From NCBI RefSeq assembly GCF_000768695.1, contig NZ_AVPL01000002.1:146923-210922 (forward strand): a stretch of DNA of 64,000 nt, written 5' to 3'. The stretch is from Knoellia aerolata DSM 18566 (lineage in GTDB: Bacteria > Actinomycetota > Actinomycetes > Actinomycetales > Dermatophilaceae). Below the pieces are notes generated by a model. It had not been told where the DNA came from. It ran no database searches and saw only the letters and a list, made by a program, of their open reading frames with translations. This document shows positions 39,579 through 47,747 of this stretch, in pieces. How positions within the stretch are numbered: position 1 is the first letter of the stretch; each line of letters opens with the position of its first letter. The position numbers were made by a program, and so were the translations under genes.

Positions 39579-42359
39579 ATGAGCACTCCGGGGCCACATC
39601 TCGCGGCATTCACGGCCTCGTTGGAGTTCCCTCTCGACGACTTCCAGGTGCAGGGGTGCCAGGCGGTCGAGGCCGGGCGGGGCGTCCTCGTGGCCGCACC
39701 CACCGGCGCCGGCAAGACCATCGTCGGCGAGTTCGCCGTGCACCTGGCCCTCGCCACCGGCCGCAAGGCGTTCTACACGACGCCGATCAAGGCCCTGTCG
39801 AACCAGAAGTACCACGACCTCGTCGCCATCCACGGTGTCGACCGGGTCGGCCTGCTCACCGGCGACTCGTCGGTCAACGGCAACGCCCCCGTGGTCGTCA
39901 TGACCACCGAGGTGCTGCGCAACATGGTGTATGCCGGCAGCTCCACCCTCACGGGTCTCGGCTTCGTCGTCATGGACGAGGTCCACTACCTCGCCGACCG
40001 CTTCCGGGGCGCCGTCTGGGAGGAGGTCATCATCCACCTGCCGGAGTCGGTGCAGGTGGTCTCGCTGTCGGCGACCGTGAGCAACGCCGAGGAGTTCGGT
40101 GACTGGCTCGCCGAGGTGCGCGGCAACCACGCCGTCGTCGTCTCGGAGCACCGTCCGGTGCCGTTGTGGCAGCACATGCTCGTGGGCAGCTCGATGTTCG
40201 ACCTCTTCGTCGACGAGACGGCCGAGCCCCGGGAGGACGGGTCGACCCCGCGGGTCAACCCGGACCTCGTCCAGGCGATCCGCTCCGCCGAGCAGCGCCG
40301 CGTCGACGACGGCTGGGTGCGGGGCAGCACCCGTGACAACGGTCGCGGTCGCCACGCGCTGCCGGAGCGCGGGAACGGCTCGGGTGGACGCGAGCAGCGC
40401 GGGTTCGTCCGCGGCGGACGACCCGGTGGGGGAGCGACCCGCGCCGAGGTCATCGCCCAGCTCGACCGCGACGGTCTGCTGCCGGCCATCACGTTCATCT
40501 TCAGCCGCATGGGCTGCGAGGGTGCGGTCGGACAGCTGCTCGCGGCCGACACCCGGCTCATCCCGCAGCGTGAGGGCGACCGCATCCGTCGCCACGTCGA
40601 GGAGCGCATGGGCGCACTCGCCGACGAGGACCTCGGTGTGCTCGGCTACTGGGACTTCGTCGAGGGCCTCTCGCGCGGCTTCGCCTGCCACCACGCCGGG
40701 ATGCTGCCGCTGTTCCGCGAGATCGTCGAGGAGCTCTTCACCGCCGGTCGGATCCGGGTGGTGTTCGCGACCGAGACCCTCGCCCTCGGCATCAACATGC
40801 CGGCCCGGACGGTCGTGCTCGAGAAGCTCGTCAAGTTCAACGGCGAGACGCACGCCGACGTCACACCGGCCGAGTACACCCAGCTCACCGGCCGCGCCGG
40901 ACGACGCGGCATCGACATCGAGGGTCACGCCGTCGTGCAGTGGAGCCGGGGGCTGGACCCGCTCGCCGTCGGCGGTCTCGCCTCGACCCGGACCTACCCA
41001 CTGCGCTCGAGCTTCCGCCCGACCTACAACATGGCCGTCAACCTCGTCGCGCAGGTCGGCCGCCAGGTGGCGCGCGAGATCCTCGAGACCTCGTTCGCGC
41101 AGTTCCAGGCCGACCGGGCGGTCGTCGGGCTCGCCACCAAGGTGCGCCGCAACGACGAGGCTCTCGAGGGCTACGCCGAGTCGATGCACTGCCACCTCGG
41201 CGACTTCCGGGAGTACTCCGGGCTGCGCCGCGCCATCGCCGACGCTGAGAAGGACGGCGCCAAGAAGCGGTCCGCCAGCCGCCGGGCCGAGGCCGCGGTC
41301 AGCCTCGACGTCCTCAAGGTGGGTGACGTCATCAAGGTGCCCGCCGGCCGGCGGTCGGGGTGGGCCGTCGTGGTCCAGGCGGCGAGGTCCGGCAAGGGCG
41401 CGCCCAGCGGACCGGGGGTCGTCACCGAGGACCGGCAGTTCCGCCGGCTGACCCACGTCGACGTCCCCGTGCCGGTCGAGGCCGCCACCCGCATCACCGT
41501 GCCCAAGCACTTCAACCCCAAGTCACCGAAGTCGCGCCGCGACCTCGCCACGACGATGCGCATCGCGGTGCCCCACGACCCGCCGCCGAAACGGGTCAAG
41601 GAGCGTGCCGCGGAGGCCGCCCAGGAGAGCGACCGCATCGACCACCTGCGCCGCGAGCTCAAGGCGCACCCCTGCCACCAGTGCCCCGAGCGGGAGGACC
41701 ACGCCCGCTGGGCCGAACGCTGGTACCGCCTGAGGCGCGAGACCTCCGGGCTCCAGCGCAAGGTCGAGGGCCGCACCAACTCGGTCGCCCGCACCTTCGA
41801 CCGCATCTGTGTCGTGCTCACCGACCTGGGCTACCTCGACGCCGAGGGCGCCGTGAGCGATCGTGGCGAGCGGCTGCGACGCCTCTACACCGAGCGGGAC
41901 CTCCTCGCCGCCGAGTGCCTGCGAGCCGACATCTGGAAGCGCCTCGACGCGGCCGGGCTCGCTGCCTGCGTCTCGACCCTGGTGCACGAGCCGCGCCACG
42001 AGCAGGCCGACCCGTCACCGCGGATGCCCACGGACGACGTGGCCGTGGCGGTCGCCGAGATGCAGCGCCGGTGGAGCGAGCTCGACGACCTCGAGGAGGA
42101 GCACGGCCTCGAGCGGACCGACGCGCCCGACGGCGGCATGGCGTGGATGGTGCACCGGTGGGCCAGCGGCGAGGGGCTCGACGCCGTGCTCCGCGGGAGC
42201 GACATGGCGGCCGGTGACTTCGTGCGCCGGTGCAAGCAGATCGTCGACCTGCTCGGCCAGATCGGCGACGCCGCGCCCGACAGCGAGCTGCGCCGCACCG
42301 CCCGCAAGGCGATCGACGGGGTGCGGCGAGGTGTCGTCGCGGCCGACCGGCTCGACTGA
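39579..42359 (+). CDS. helY: HelY-type DEAD/DEAH RNA helicase (Ski2-like)
   Basis: 926 residues. Q/I: VAAPTGAGKTIVGEFA, II: VMDEVHYLADRFRG, III: LSATVSN, VI: YTQLTGRAGRRGIDIEG. C-terminal DSHCT-type region with a CHQCPEREDH cysteine pair. Related to Ski2/Mtr4, expected to act in RNA processing or decay. Unusual: between the two RecA domains (about residues 245-290) lies a linker rich in Arg and Gly with RGG-like motifs. Leaderless start. Stop codon is part of a duplicated 46-bp element. Confidence 0.93.
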   Translation: MSTPGPHLAAFTASLEFPLDDFQVQGCQAVEAGRGVLVAAPTGAGKTIVGEFAVHLALATGRKAFYTTPIKALSNQKYHDLVAIHGVDRVGLLTGDSSVNGNAPVVVMTTEVLRNMVYAGSSTLTGLGFVVMDEVHYLADRFRGAVWEEVIIHLPESVQVVSLSATVSNAEEFGDWLAEVRGNHAVVVSEHRPVPLWQHMLVGSSMFDLFVDETAEPREDGSTPRVNPDLVQAIRSAEQRRVDDGWVRGSTRDNGRGRHALPERGNGSGGREQRGFVRGGRPGGGATRAEVIAQLDRDGLLPAITFIFSRMGCEGAVGQLLAADTRLIPQREGDRIRRHVEERMGALADEDLGVLGYWDFVEGLSRGFACHHAGMLPLFREIVEELFTAGRIRVVFATETLALGINMPARTVVLEKLVKFNGETHADVTPAEYTQLTGRAGRRGIDIEGHAVVQWSRGLDPLAVGGLASTRTYPLRSSFRPTYNMAVNLVAQVGRQVAREILETSFAQFQADRAVVGLATKVRRNDEALEGYAESMHCHLGDFREYSGLRRAIADAEKDGAKKRSASRRAEAAVSLDVLKVGDVIKVPAGRRSGWAVVVQAARSGKGAPSGPGVVTEDRQFRRLTHVDVPVPVEAATRITVPKHFNPKSPKSRRDLATTMRIAVPHDPPPKRVKERAAEAAQESDRIDHLRRELKAHPCHQCPEREDHARWAERWYRLRRETSGLQRKVEGRTNSVARTFDRICVVLTDLGYLDAEGAVSDRGERLRRLYTERDLLAAECLRADIWKRLDAAGLAACVSTLVHEPRHEQADPSPRMPTDDVAVAVAEMQRRWSELDDLEEEHGLERTDAPDGGMAWMVHRWASGEGLDAVLRGSDMAAGDFVRRCKQIVDLLGQIGDAAPDSELRRTARKAIDGVRRGVVAADRLD

Positions 42360-42473
42360 CCGTCCCCAACTCGCCAATTCCCCCGTTGGGCACACGACAC
42401 GCCGCCGGCCGCCCAGTCGCGGAGGCCCTGACCGTCCCCAACTCGCCCATTCCCCCGTTGGGCACAGGACACG
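42356..42473. repeat. 46-bp direct repeat after helY, hairpin in each copy
   Basis: Copies at 42356-42401 and 42428-42473, 44 of 46 bases alike. Each has CCCAAC...GTTGGG arms (42365-42390, 42437-42462), so each may act as a terminator between convergent genes. The first copy includes the helY stop codon. The remainder of the 143-bp gap shows nothing else. Confidence 0.75.
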
Positions 42474-42502
42474 AGGCCGCGCGCCCGGGGTCCCGGGCCC
42501 GG

Positions 42503-43447
42503 TCAGGGGATCTGGAGGGCCGCGAGGACGCGGTTGATCGGGTTCGTGACGCCGTACGTCGAGGCCAGCTCGCTCAGCAGGCGCGTGTCCGCCACCGCGG
42601 TCGGCAGCGTGATGTCCACGTCGGCCACGGGGGCGTCCCGGGCGACCCGGACGACCCGGGGGGCCACGTCGAGGTAGGCGCTGGCCGCCTCGAGGTGGGT
42701 CCGCCGCGCGCCCTTGATGGCCGGGTCACCGTCGGCGACGGCTTTGCGCAGCCCGGCCAGGGACCCGTATGCCGCGATGAGCTGTGCCGCGGTCTTGTAC
42801 CCGATGCCCTTGACGCCGGGCAGGCCGTCACTGGTGTCGCCGCGCAGGATCGACATGTCGGCGTAGGCGTCGCCGTCGGGGACGGCGTACTTCTCCTGCA
42901 GGTACGCCTGCGTCCCGATGTCGGGCTCACGCACCCCGCCCTTGCCGGTGTAGAGGACGCGGACCCGGTGCGCGTCGTCGATGAGCTGGAGCAGGTCGCG
43001 GTCGCCGGTGACGACGTCGATCGCCATCGACCCGCGGTGGCGCTCCACGAGGGTGCCGATGACGTCGTCGGCCTCGAAGCCCGGCGCCCCGAGGCGGGGG
43101 ATCCCGAGGGCGGCCAGAGCGTCCCGGATGAGGGGGACCTGGGGGGTGAGGTCGTCGGGGGACTCCTCGACGACGTCGCTGCCCTCGGTGAGGCGGTGGG
43201 TCTTGTAGGTCGGGATGAGGTCGACCCGGAACTGCGGACGCCAGTCGTCGTCCCAGCACGCGACGAGGTGCGTCGGCCGGTGCGCGTTGACGAGGGTCGC
43301 GATCATGTCGAGGAAGCCGCGCAGCGCGTTGGTCGGGTGCTCGTCCGCGGAGTCCCGCTGATCCGGTACGCCGAAGAACGCCCGGAAGTAGAGCGAGGCG
43401 GAGTCGAGCAGGAGCAGCTTGTCAGCGGGGCGAGACGTCGACGACAT
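42503..43447 (-). CDS. Stand-alone 5'-3' exonuclease (PolA N-domain-like)
   Basis: 314 residues. Flap-nuclease fold: LLLDSASLYFRAFF, FEADDVIGTLV, VVTGDRDLLQLIDD, and helix-hairpin-helix GDTSDGLPGVKGIGYKTAAQLI. The acidic metal ligands are in place. It resembles the 5' nuclease domain of DNA polymerase I but carries no polymerase. Such extra copies are common in actinobacteria and help remove RNA primers or flaps. ATG lies seven bases after TACCCT (leaderless). Confidence 0.93.
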   Translation of the reverse strand: MSSTSRPADKLLLLDSASLYFRAFFGVPDQRDSADEHPTNALRGFLDMIATLVNAHRPTHLVACWDDDWRPQFRVDLIPTYKTHRLTEGSDVVEESPDDLTPQVPLIRDALAALGIPRLGAPGFEADDVIGTLVERHRGSMAIDVVTGDRDLLQLIDDAHRVRVLYTGKGGVREPDIGTQAYLQEKYAVPDGDAYADMSILRGDTSDGLPGVKGIGYKTAAQLIAAYGSLAGLRKAVADGDPAIKGARRTHLEAASAYLDVAPRVVRVARDAPVADVDITLPTAVADTRLLSELASTYGVTNPINRVLAALQIP

Positions 43448-43454
43448 GAGCCCG

Positions 43455-43460
43455 AGGGTA
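43455..43460 (-). promoter_or_regulatory. -10 box of exonuclease gene
   Basis: TACCCT on the minus strand, seven bases before ATG at 43447. Confidence 0.5.
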
Positions 43461-43646
43461 TTGCACCGTCCTCGTCAGAAAGCGCCGGTCACCGAGCCGG
43501 CGACCCGCACGCCGACCGACGGAGCGAGCAGGCCGGTGACCGCGACGGCGACGGTGCTCACGGAGGCGGGTGCCACACGCGCCCCGCGGGGGGCTGCCGG
43601 GCGGTGTGTCGGCTGCGGTCATGACGAGCATCGTGCCCCGTGTGAC

Positions 43647-43652
43647 TAGGGT
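43647..43652 (+). promoter_or_regulatory. -10 box of Lrp-family gene
   Basis: TAGGGT seven bases before GTG at 43660. The 212-bp gap between the two divergent genes also has an inverted repeat CGGTCACCG/CGGTGACCG (43486, 43534), a possible autoregulatory site. Confidence 0.5.
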
Positions 43653-43659
43653 TGGCGAC

Positions 43660-44082
43660 GTGGAGGACCTGGACCGCAAGATCGTGGAGCAGCTCTCGAG
43701 CGACGGGCGGATGAGCTACACCGACCTCGGCCGGGCGCTGGGCATGTCGACGTCCGCGGTGCACCAGCGCGTCCGTCGGCTCGAGAAGCGCGGCGTCATC
43801 AAGGGCTACACCGCCCGGGTCGACCACGCCGCCGTCGGGGTGGCGATGACCGCCTTCATCTCGATCACGCCGCTGGATCCCGCCGCGCCCGACGACATCC
43901 CGGAGCGGATCCGCGACCTGCACGCCGTCGAGGAGTGCCACTCGGTCGCGGGCGACATGAACTACATCCTCAAGGTGCGGGTGGCCACGCCGCTCGAGCT
44001 CGAGGAGCTGTTGGCCCGCATCCGGGCCGCGGCCAACGTCTCCACCAAGACGACGGTCGTGCTCTCCACTCCCTGGGAGTAG
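43660..44082 (+). CDS. Lrp/AsnC-family transcriptional regulator
   Basis: 140 residues. N-terminal HTH (LDRKIVEQLSSDGRMSYTDLGRALGMSTSAVHQRVRRLEKRGVI) and C-terminal RAM ligand-binding domain (MTAFISITPL, HSVAGDMNYILKVR). Senses amino acids or metabolites. I chose GTG at 43660, giving MEDLDRKIV, from -10 spacing and family start. An ATG at 43621 would add 13 residues. It lies about 1.5 kb from the lysine locus and could control it, but this is untested. Confidence 0.9.
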   Translation: MEDLDRKIVEQLSSDGRMSYTDLGRALGMSTSAVHQRVRRLEKRGVIKGYTARVDHAAVGVAMTAFISITPLDPAAPDDIPERIRDLHAVEECHSVAGDMNYILKVRVATPLELEELLARIRAAANVSTKTTVVLSTPWE

Positions 44083-44143
44083 CGCCGCGCCCCCCTGTGG
44101 AAAAGTCCGCAGCGACCCCGACGGTCTTCGGCACGATCGGTCC

Positions 44144-44563
44144 ATGACCTTCCACGACCTGCCACCGCACTCCCGCGACCTGCCCCTCGACGACCCGACG
44201 CTGCGGAGCGACCTCGTCGACCTCGTCGTCACGCTCGCTGCCAGGGAGGGTGGGTGCGTCGCCCTCCTCCTCCTCGACGGCGACCACCTCTGCACGACAC
44301 CGATCCTCGTCGAGGAGATGGGCGTCCCCGACGCCTCGAAGGTGCACCAGGTGCTGCGCACGTTCCTCGGCCAGTTCGACGTCCCAGCGGTGGTGGTCGC
44401 CATCGGCCGCCCGGGGCAGGGACTGTTCACCGACGACGACCGAGCCTGCCACCAGGCCGTGGTCGAGGTGTGCCGGGAGCAGGACATCACCCTGCTCGGC
44501 ACCTACCTCGCCTCCGACAACCACGTCCGCGAGATGCCCGACCACCTGCGCGTGGCGTCCTAG
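44144..44563 (+). CDS. Conserved-looking cytosolic protein, unknown function
   Basis: 139 residues with alternating strands and helices: VALLLLDGDHLCTTPILV, VPAVVVAIGRPGQGLFTDDDRACHQAVVEVC, ITLLGTYLASDNHVREM. The layout recalls a Rossmann-like or RadC-like alpha/beta fold, but I do not recognise a family and no catalytic set is clear. Its last four bases overlap the convergent deacylase gene. Confidence 0.7.
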   Translation: MTFHDLPPHSRDLPLDDPTLRSDLVDLVVTLAAREGGCVALLLLDGDHLCTTPILVEEMGVPDASKVHQVLRTFLGQFDVPAVVVAIGRPGQGLFTDDDRACHQAVVEVCREQDITLLGTYLASDNHVREMPDHLRVAS

Positions 44564-45054
44564 CGAGCGATCGGTGCCATCACCGCACGGGTCAGGCTGA
44601 CGAGGTCGTCGGGTGACAGCTCGAGGTCGAGCCCGCGTCGCCCCCCGGAGACCAGGACGGTGTCGTGGGCGCCCGCCGAGCTGTCGAGCACCGTCGGCAA
44701 CGCTCTCCTCTGCCCGATGGGAGAGATGCCGCCGACGACGTAGCCCGAGCTGCGTTCCGCCGCAACGGGATCGGCCATCGAGACTCGCTTTGCGCCCAGC
44801 GCCGAAGCCATCGCCTTGAGGTCGAGCTGCCGGTCCACGGGCACGATCCCCACCGCCAGGCCGGGACCGGTGTCGACGAGCAGCGTCTTGAGGACGCGAG
44901 CCGGCTCCACCCCCAGTGCCTCGGCGGCCTCGAGACCGAACGACTCCGCCGCAGGATCGTGCTCGTAGGCGCGGACGGCATACGCGATCCCGGCACGGGT
45001 CAGCGCGACCGTCGCCGGGGTGCCCACCGAGCCACCGCGGTCCTTGCGTCCCAT
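44560..45054 (-). CDS. YbaK/EbsC-family Cys-tRNA(Pro) deacylase
   Basis: 164 residues. Family core: YAVRAYEHDP, EAAEALGVEPARVLKTLLV (catalytic Lys), GIVPVDRQLDLKAMASALG, and GYVVGGISPIGQRRALPTVLD. Hydrolyses cysteine wrongly attached to tRNA-Pro. ATG at 45054 lies six bases after TACCCT inside a CGGCATACCCT on the minus strand, so leaderless. Confidence 0.92.
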   Translation of the reverse strand: MGRKDRGGSVGTPATVALTRAGIAYAVRAYEHDPAAESFGLEAAEALGVEPARVLKTLLVDTGPGLAVGIVPVDRQLDLKAMASALGAKRVSMADPVAAERSSGYVVGGISPIGQRRALPTVLDSSAGAHDTVLVSGGRRGLDLELSPDDLVSLTRAVMAPIAR

Positions 45055-45060
45055 GACGCG

Positions 45061-45071
45061 AGGGTATGCCG
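45061..45071 (-). promoter_or_regulatory. -10 box of YbaK-like gene with CGGCATAC
   Basis: Minus strand CGGCATACCCT. TACCCT ends six bases before ATG. Confidence 0.45.
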
Positions 45072-45118
45072 TCGGGTCACCCGCGCGTGGCGAAGGGCCC
45101 TCGGCCGGACCGCGCCGT

Positions 45119-46573
45119 TCAGCCGAGGTCGCGCACCGACGCGTCGCGGCTGGCCACGGCACCGGCGAGGGCAGCGGCGTGCACCTCGTCGACGTCGGTG
45201 TTGGAGCGCCACCAGTCCTGTCCGGCCTCGGGGAGGGTGTAGATCGGGTCGTAGTAGACGTACTCGCGCGACAGGGCGGACGCGTCCTCACCCTCGATCG
45301 AGGTGCGGTAGTTCTTGCGCCAGAACGACATCCCCTTCTCGCGGTCGTAGCTGTCGACCTGGTGGACCCAGCGCTTGCCGACGAACGGCACGTCGCAGAC
45401 GATGCGCGGGGTGGCGAAGCCGGGGAGGTAGCCCATGATCGTGTGCTGCAGGTGCTGGGCCTCGTGCAGGGCCAGCCGCCAGTGCTCCGAGAACGGGATC
45501 ATGTCGCACATGTAGAAGTAGTACGGCGTGATCATCGCCTCGTCCTGGAGGGCGAAGCAGAGGTCGAGCAGGTCCTCGCTCGTGTCGTTGACGCCGCGCA
45601 TGAGCACGCCCTGGTTGCGGACGTCGCGCACGCCCGCGTCGAGCATCGCCTTCGAGGCCGCCGCGACGAGCGGCGTGACCGACTGGGCGTGGTTGACGTG
45701 GGTGTGGATGGCGAGCGAGACACCGCGCGAGCGGGCCAGGGCCGAGACGCGGGCGACGCCCTCGACGACGTCGTCCTGGAGCCAGTGCTGCGGCAGCCCC
45801 ATGAGCGCCTTCGTCGCGAGCCGGATGTCGCGGATGTTGTCGATCCGCAGGAGCTTGTCGAGGAATCCCTCGAGGTTCTTCCACGGCATGTTGGCGACGT
45901 CGCCACCGGAGACGACGACGTCGCGCACCTGCGGCGTGCGCTGGAGGTAGTCGAGCATCGCGGCGTGGCGGTCGACCGGCTTGCCGGCGAGCTTGAGCTT
46001 GAGCACCTGGGGCGTGGAGTTCCCGACGAGGTCCATGCGGGTGCAGTGGCCGCAGTACTGCGGGCACGTCGGCAGCATCTCGGCGAGCACCTTGGTGGGG
46101 TAGCGGTGGGTCAGGCCCTCGACCGCCCACATGTCGTGCTCGTGGAGGCTGTCGCGGGCCGCGAACGGGTGCGAGGCCCAGTCGGTGCGGCGGTCGCTGA
46201 AGACGGGGAGCATGTAGCGGCGCACCGGGTCGGCGAGGAACGCCTCGGTGAACGCGGCGCCGGCGGCGGGCATGGAGCCGTCGGCCCAGCTCATCTCGCT
46301 CACCATCGTGTTGAGCATCTGCGGCGGGACGAGCATCGACATCGTCGCCCGCTCGGCCTGGTCGCGCTCGAGGTCCTCGTAGAACGCGTCGGTGAGCAGG
46401 TCGCCCATGAGGGTGCGCAGCTGCGCGACGTTCTTGACGCAGTGGGCGCGCTGCCACTGGGCGCTGGCCCAGTCGGTCGCGGTGACCGCCCGCCATCCGG
46501 GGAAGCGGGTCCAGTCGGGCTCGACGAGCTCCCGCTGCCGGTAGACGTAGGGCTGCTCGATGTTCGTCGTCAT
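45119..46573 (-). CDS. kamA: Lysine 2,3-aminomutase family (KamA) radical SAM enzyme
   Basis: 484 residues. The radical-SAM triad is Cys170, Cys174, Cys177 in LPTCPQYCGHCTRMD. VVVSGGDVANMPW and HTHVNHAQSVTPLV fit KamA. C-terminal RIVCDVPFVGKRWV carries the region that binds PLP and zinc in relatives. Converts L-lysine to L-beta-lysine. The substrate could in principle be glutamate or EF-P lysine, but divergent Kdd and downstream KamDE point to free lysine breakdown. ATG at 46573 follows TATCCT by seven bases, so leaderless. Confidence 0.9.
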   Translation of the reverse strand: MTTNIEQPYVYRQRELVEPDWTRFPGWRAVTATDWASAQWQRAHCVKNVAQLRTLMGDLLTDAFYEDLERDQAERATMSMLVPPQMLNTMVSEMSWADGSMPAAGAAFTEAFLADPVRRYMLPVFSDRRTDWASHPFAARDSLHEHDMWAVEGLTHRYPTKVLAEMLPTCPQYCGHCTRMDLVGNSTPQVLKLKLAGKPVDRHAAMLDYLQRTPQVRDVVVSGGDVANMPWKNLEGFLDKLLRIDNIRDIRLATKALMGLPQHWLQDDVVEGVARVSALARSRGVSLAIHTHVNHAQSVTPLVAAASKAMLDAGVRDVRNQGVLMRGVNDTSEDLLDLCFALQDEAMITPYYFYMCDMIPFSEHWRLALHEAQHLQHTIMGYLPGFATPRIVCDVPFVGKRWVHQVDSYDREKGMSFWRKNYRTSIEGEDASALSREYVYYDPIYTLPEAGQDWWRSNTDVDEVHAAALAGAVASRDASVRDLG

Positions 46574-46580
46574 GCATGCG

Positions 46581-46586
46581 AGGATA
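46581..46586 (-). promoter_or_regulatory. -10 box of kamA
   Basis: TATCCT on the minus strand, seven bases before ATG at 46573. Confidence 0.5.
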
Positions 46587-46618
46587 CGGACAGATCGCCC
46601 GCTCGTCACATTCCTACC

Positions 46619-46632
46619 GCAATATTTGTTGC
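46619..46632. promoter_or_regulatory. Candidate operator between kamA and kdd
   Basis: GCAATATTTGTTGC: GCAA and TTGC arms around six AT-rich bases, in the most AT-rich spot of the 86-bp divergent gap. Position suits control of both genes or the -10 of kdd (AATATT/TATTTG). Confidence 0.4.
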
Positions 46633-46659
46633 CGCGTGTCGCCAGACAGGAGAACTTGC

Positions 46660-47730
46660 GTGTCCGTCCCGCCCAGCGTCGTCTCGTCCCCACTCGGGGT
46701 GCACCGCGTCGTCGACCCCGCGGGGGCCTCCCTCCCGCAGGCCGCGCGCGTCCTCGACACCCGGGCGGAGATCTGGCCGGACGAGGTGCGCATCGACGTC
46801 GAGACCCTCAACCTCGACGCCGCCTCCTACCGCCAGCTGCACGACAAGCACGGCGGCGACGGCGCGGCGATCCGCGCCGAGGTCCTCGAGATCGTGGGGG
46901 AGCGGGGCAAGATGCAGAACCCCGTGACCGGCAGCGGCGGCATGCTCATCGGCACGGTGGCCGAGGTCGGCCCGCAGTCCCCGCTCGGGCTCCGCCCGGG
47001 TGACCGCGTGGCCACGCTCGTCTCGCTCTCGCTCACCCCGCTCTCGATCACCGACGGCCTCGAGCGGTGGGACGGCCGGGGCGAGCGGGTCCCCGCGCGC
47101 GGCCACGCGATCCTCTTCGGCCGGTCGATCGCCGCGATCCTGCCCGAGGACCTGTCACCCGAGCTCGCGCTCATGGTCATGGACGTCTGTGGCGCGCCGG
47201 CGCTCGTGTCCAGGACCGTCACGTCGTATGCCGTCCGCCCCGGTCGGGGGGACGACGTCTCGGTCGTCGTGCTCGGGGGAGCGGGCAAGTCCGGCTCGCT
47301 CTCGCTGGCCGCCGCCGCGGACGCGGGGGCCACCCGTCGGGTCGCGGTGGTCCGCGACGAGGCGGAGGCCGAGCTGCTGGGCGGCACGGGCCTCGCGACC
47401 CACGTCGTCGTCGCGGACGCCCGCAACCCGCTGGGCCTGGCCGAGGCGCTCGCGGGCGCCGGGGGACCCGCCGACCTCACGGTCGTCTGCGTCGACGTCA
47501 CCGGCTGCGAGCAGCCCGCGATCCTCGCCACGCTCGACGGCGGCACCGTGATCTTCTTCTCGATGGCGACGAGCTTCGCCGCCGCCGCCCTCGGCGCCGA
47601 GGGCCTGGCGGCGGACGTCACCATGCTCGTCGGCAACGGCTACGTCCCCGGCCACGCGGCATACGCGGTGGACCTGGTGCGGCGCGACGCCTCGGTGCGG
47701 GCCCTGTTCGAGAGCCGGCTCCGCGAGTAG
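46660..47730 (+). CDS. kdd: L-erythro-3,5-diaminohexanoate dehydrogenase Kdd
   Basis: 356 residues. The N-terminal domain has DVETLNLDAASYRQL and GKMQNPVTGSGGMLIG, characteristic of Kdd. A Rossmann domain follows with VVVLGGAGKSGSLSL. It oxidises 3,5-diaminohexanoate to 5-amino-3-oxohexanoate with NAD+, the third step of lysine fermentation. GTG at 46660 has AGGAGA about eight bases upstream. Divergent from kamA. pta begins 17 bases after its stop from a separate -10. Confidence 0.92.
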   Translation: MSVPPSVVSSPLGVHRVVDPAGASLPQAARVLDTRAEIWPDEVRIDVETLNLDAASYRQLHDKHGGDGAAIRAEVLEIVGERGKMQNPVTGSGGMLIGTVAEVGPQSPLGLRPGDRVATLVSLSLTPLSITDGLERWDGRGERVPARGHAILFGRSIAAILPEDLSPELALMVMDVCGAPALVSRTVTSYAVRPGRGDDVSVVVLGGAGKSGSLSLAAAADAGATRRVAVVRDEAEAELLGGTGLATHVVVADARNPLGLAEALAGAGGPADLTVVCVDVTGCEQPAILATLDGGTVIFFSMATSFAAAALGAEGLAADVTMLVGNGYVPGHAAYAVDLVRRDASVRALFESRLRE

Positions 47731-47735
47731 CAGGG

Positions 47736-47741
47736 TAGTTT
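47736..47741 (+). promoter_or_regulatory. -10 box of pta-ackA
   Basis: TAGTTT six bases before GTG at 47748, so pta-ackA can be made without kdd. Confidence 0.5.
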
Positions 47742-47747
47742 CGCGGT

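Noticed and set aside
43476..43620. Possible 35-45 codon minus-strand peptide in the gap between the exonuclease and Lrp-family genes
   Set aside because: A GTG-started Val/Ala/Gly-rich frame exists, but no RBS or -10 is placed for it and the gap is explained by two promoters and an inverted repeat.
44101..44143. TGTGGAAAA as a DnaA box
   Set aside because: It differs from the TTGTCCACA consensus at a key base and stands alone, far from any replication gene.
45119..46573. KamA-like enzyme as EpmB (EF-P lysine modification)
   Set aside because: EpmB is shorter and acts with EpmA and EF-P, which are not nearby. The divergent Kdd and downstream KamDE and Kal fit free-lysine breakdown better.
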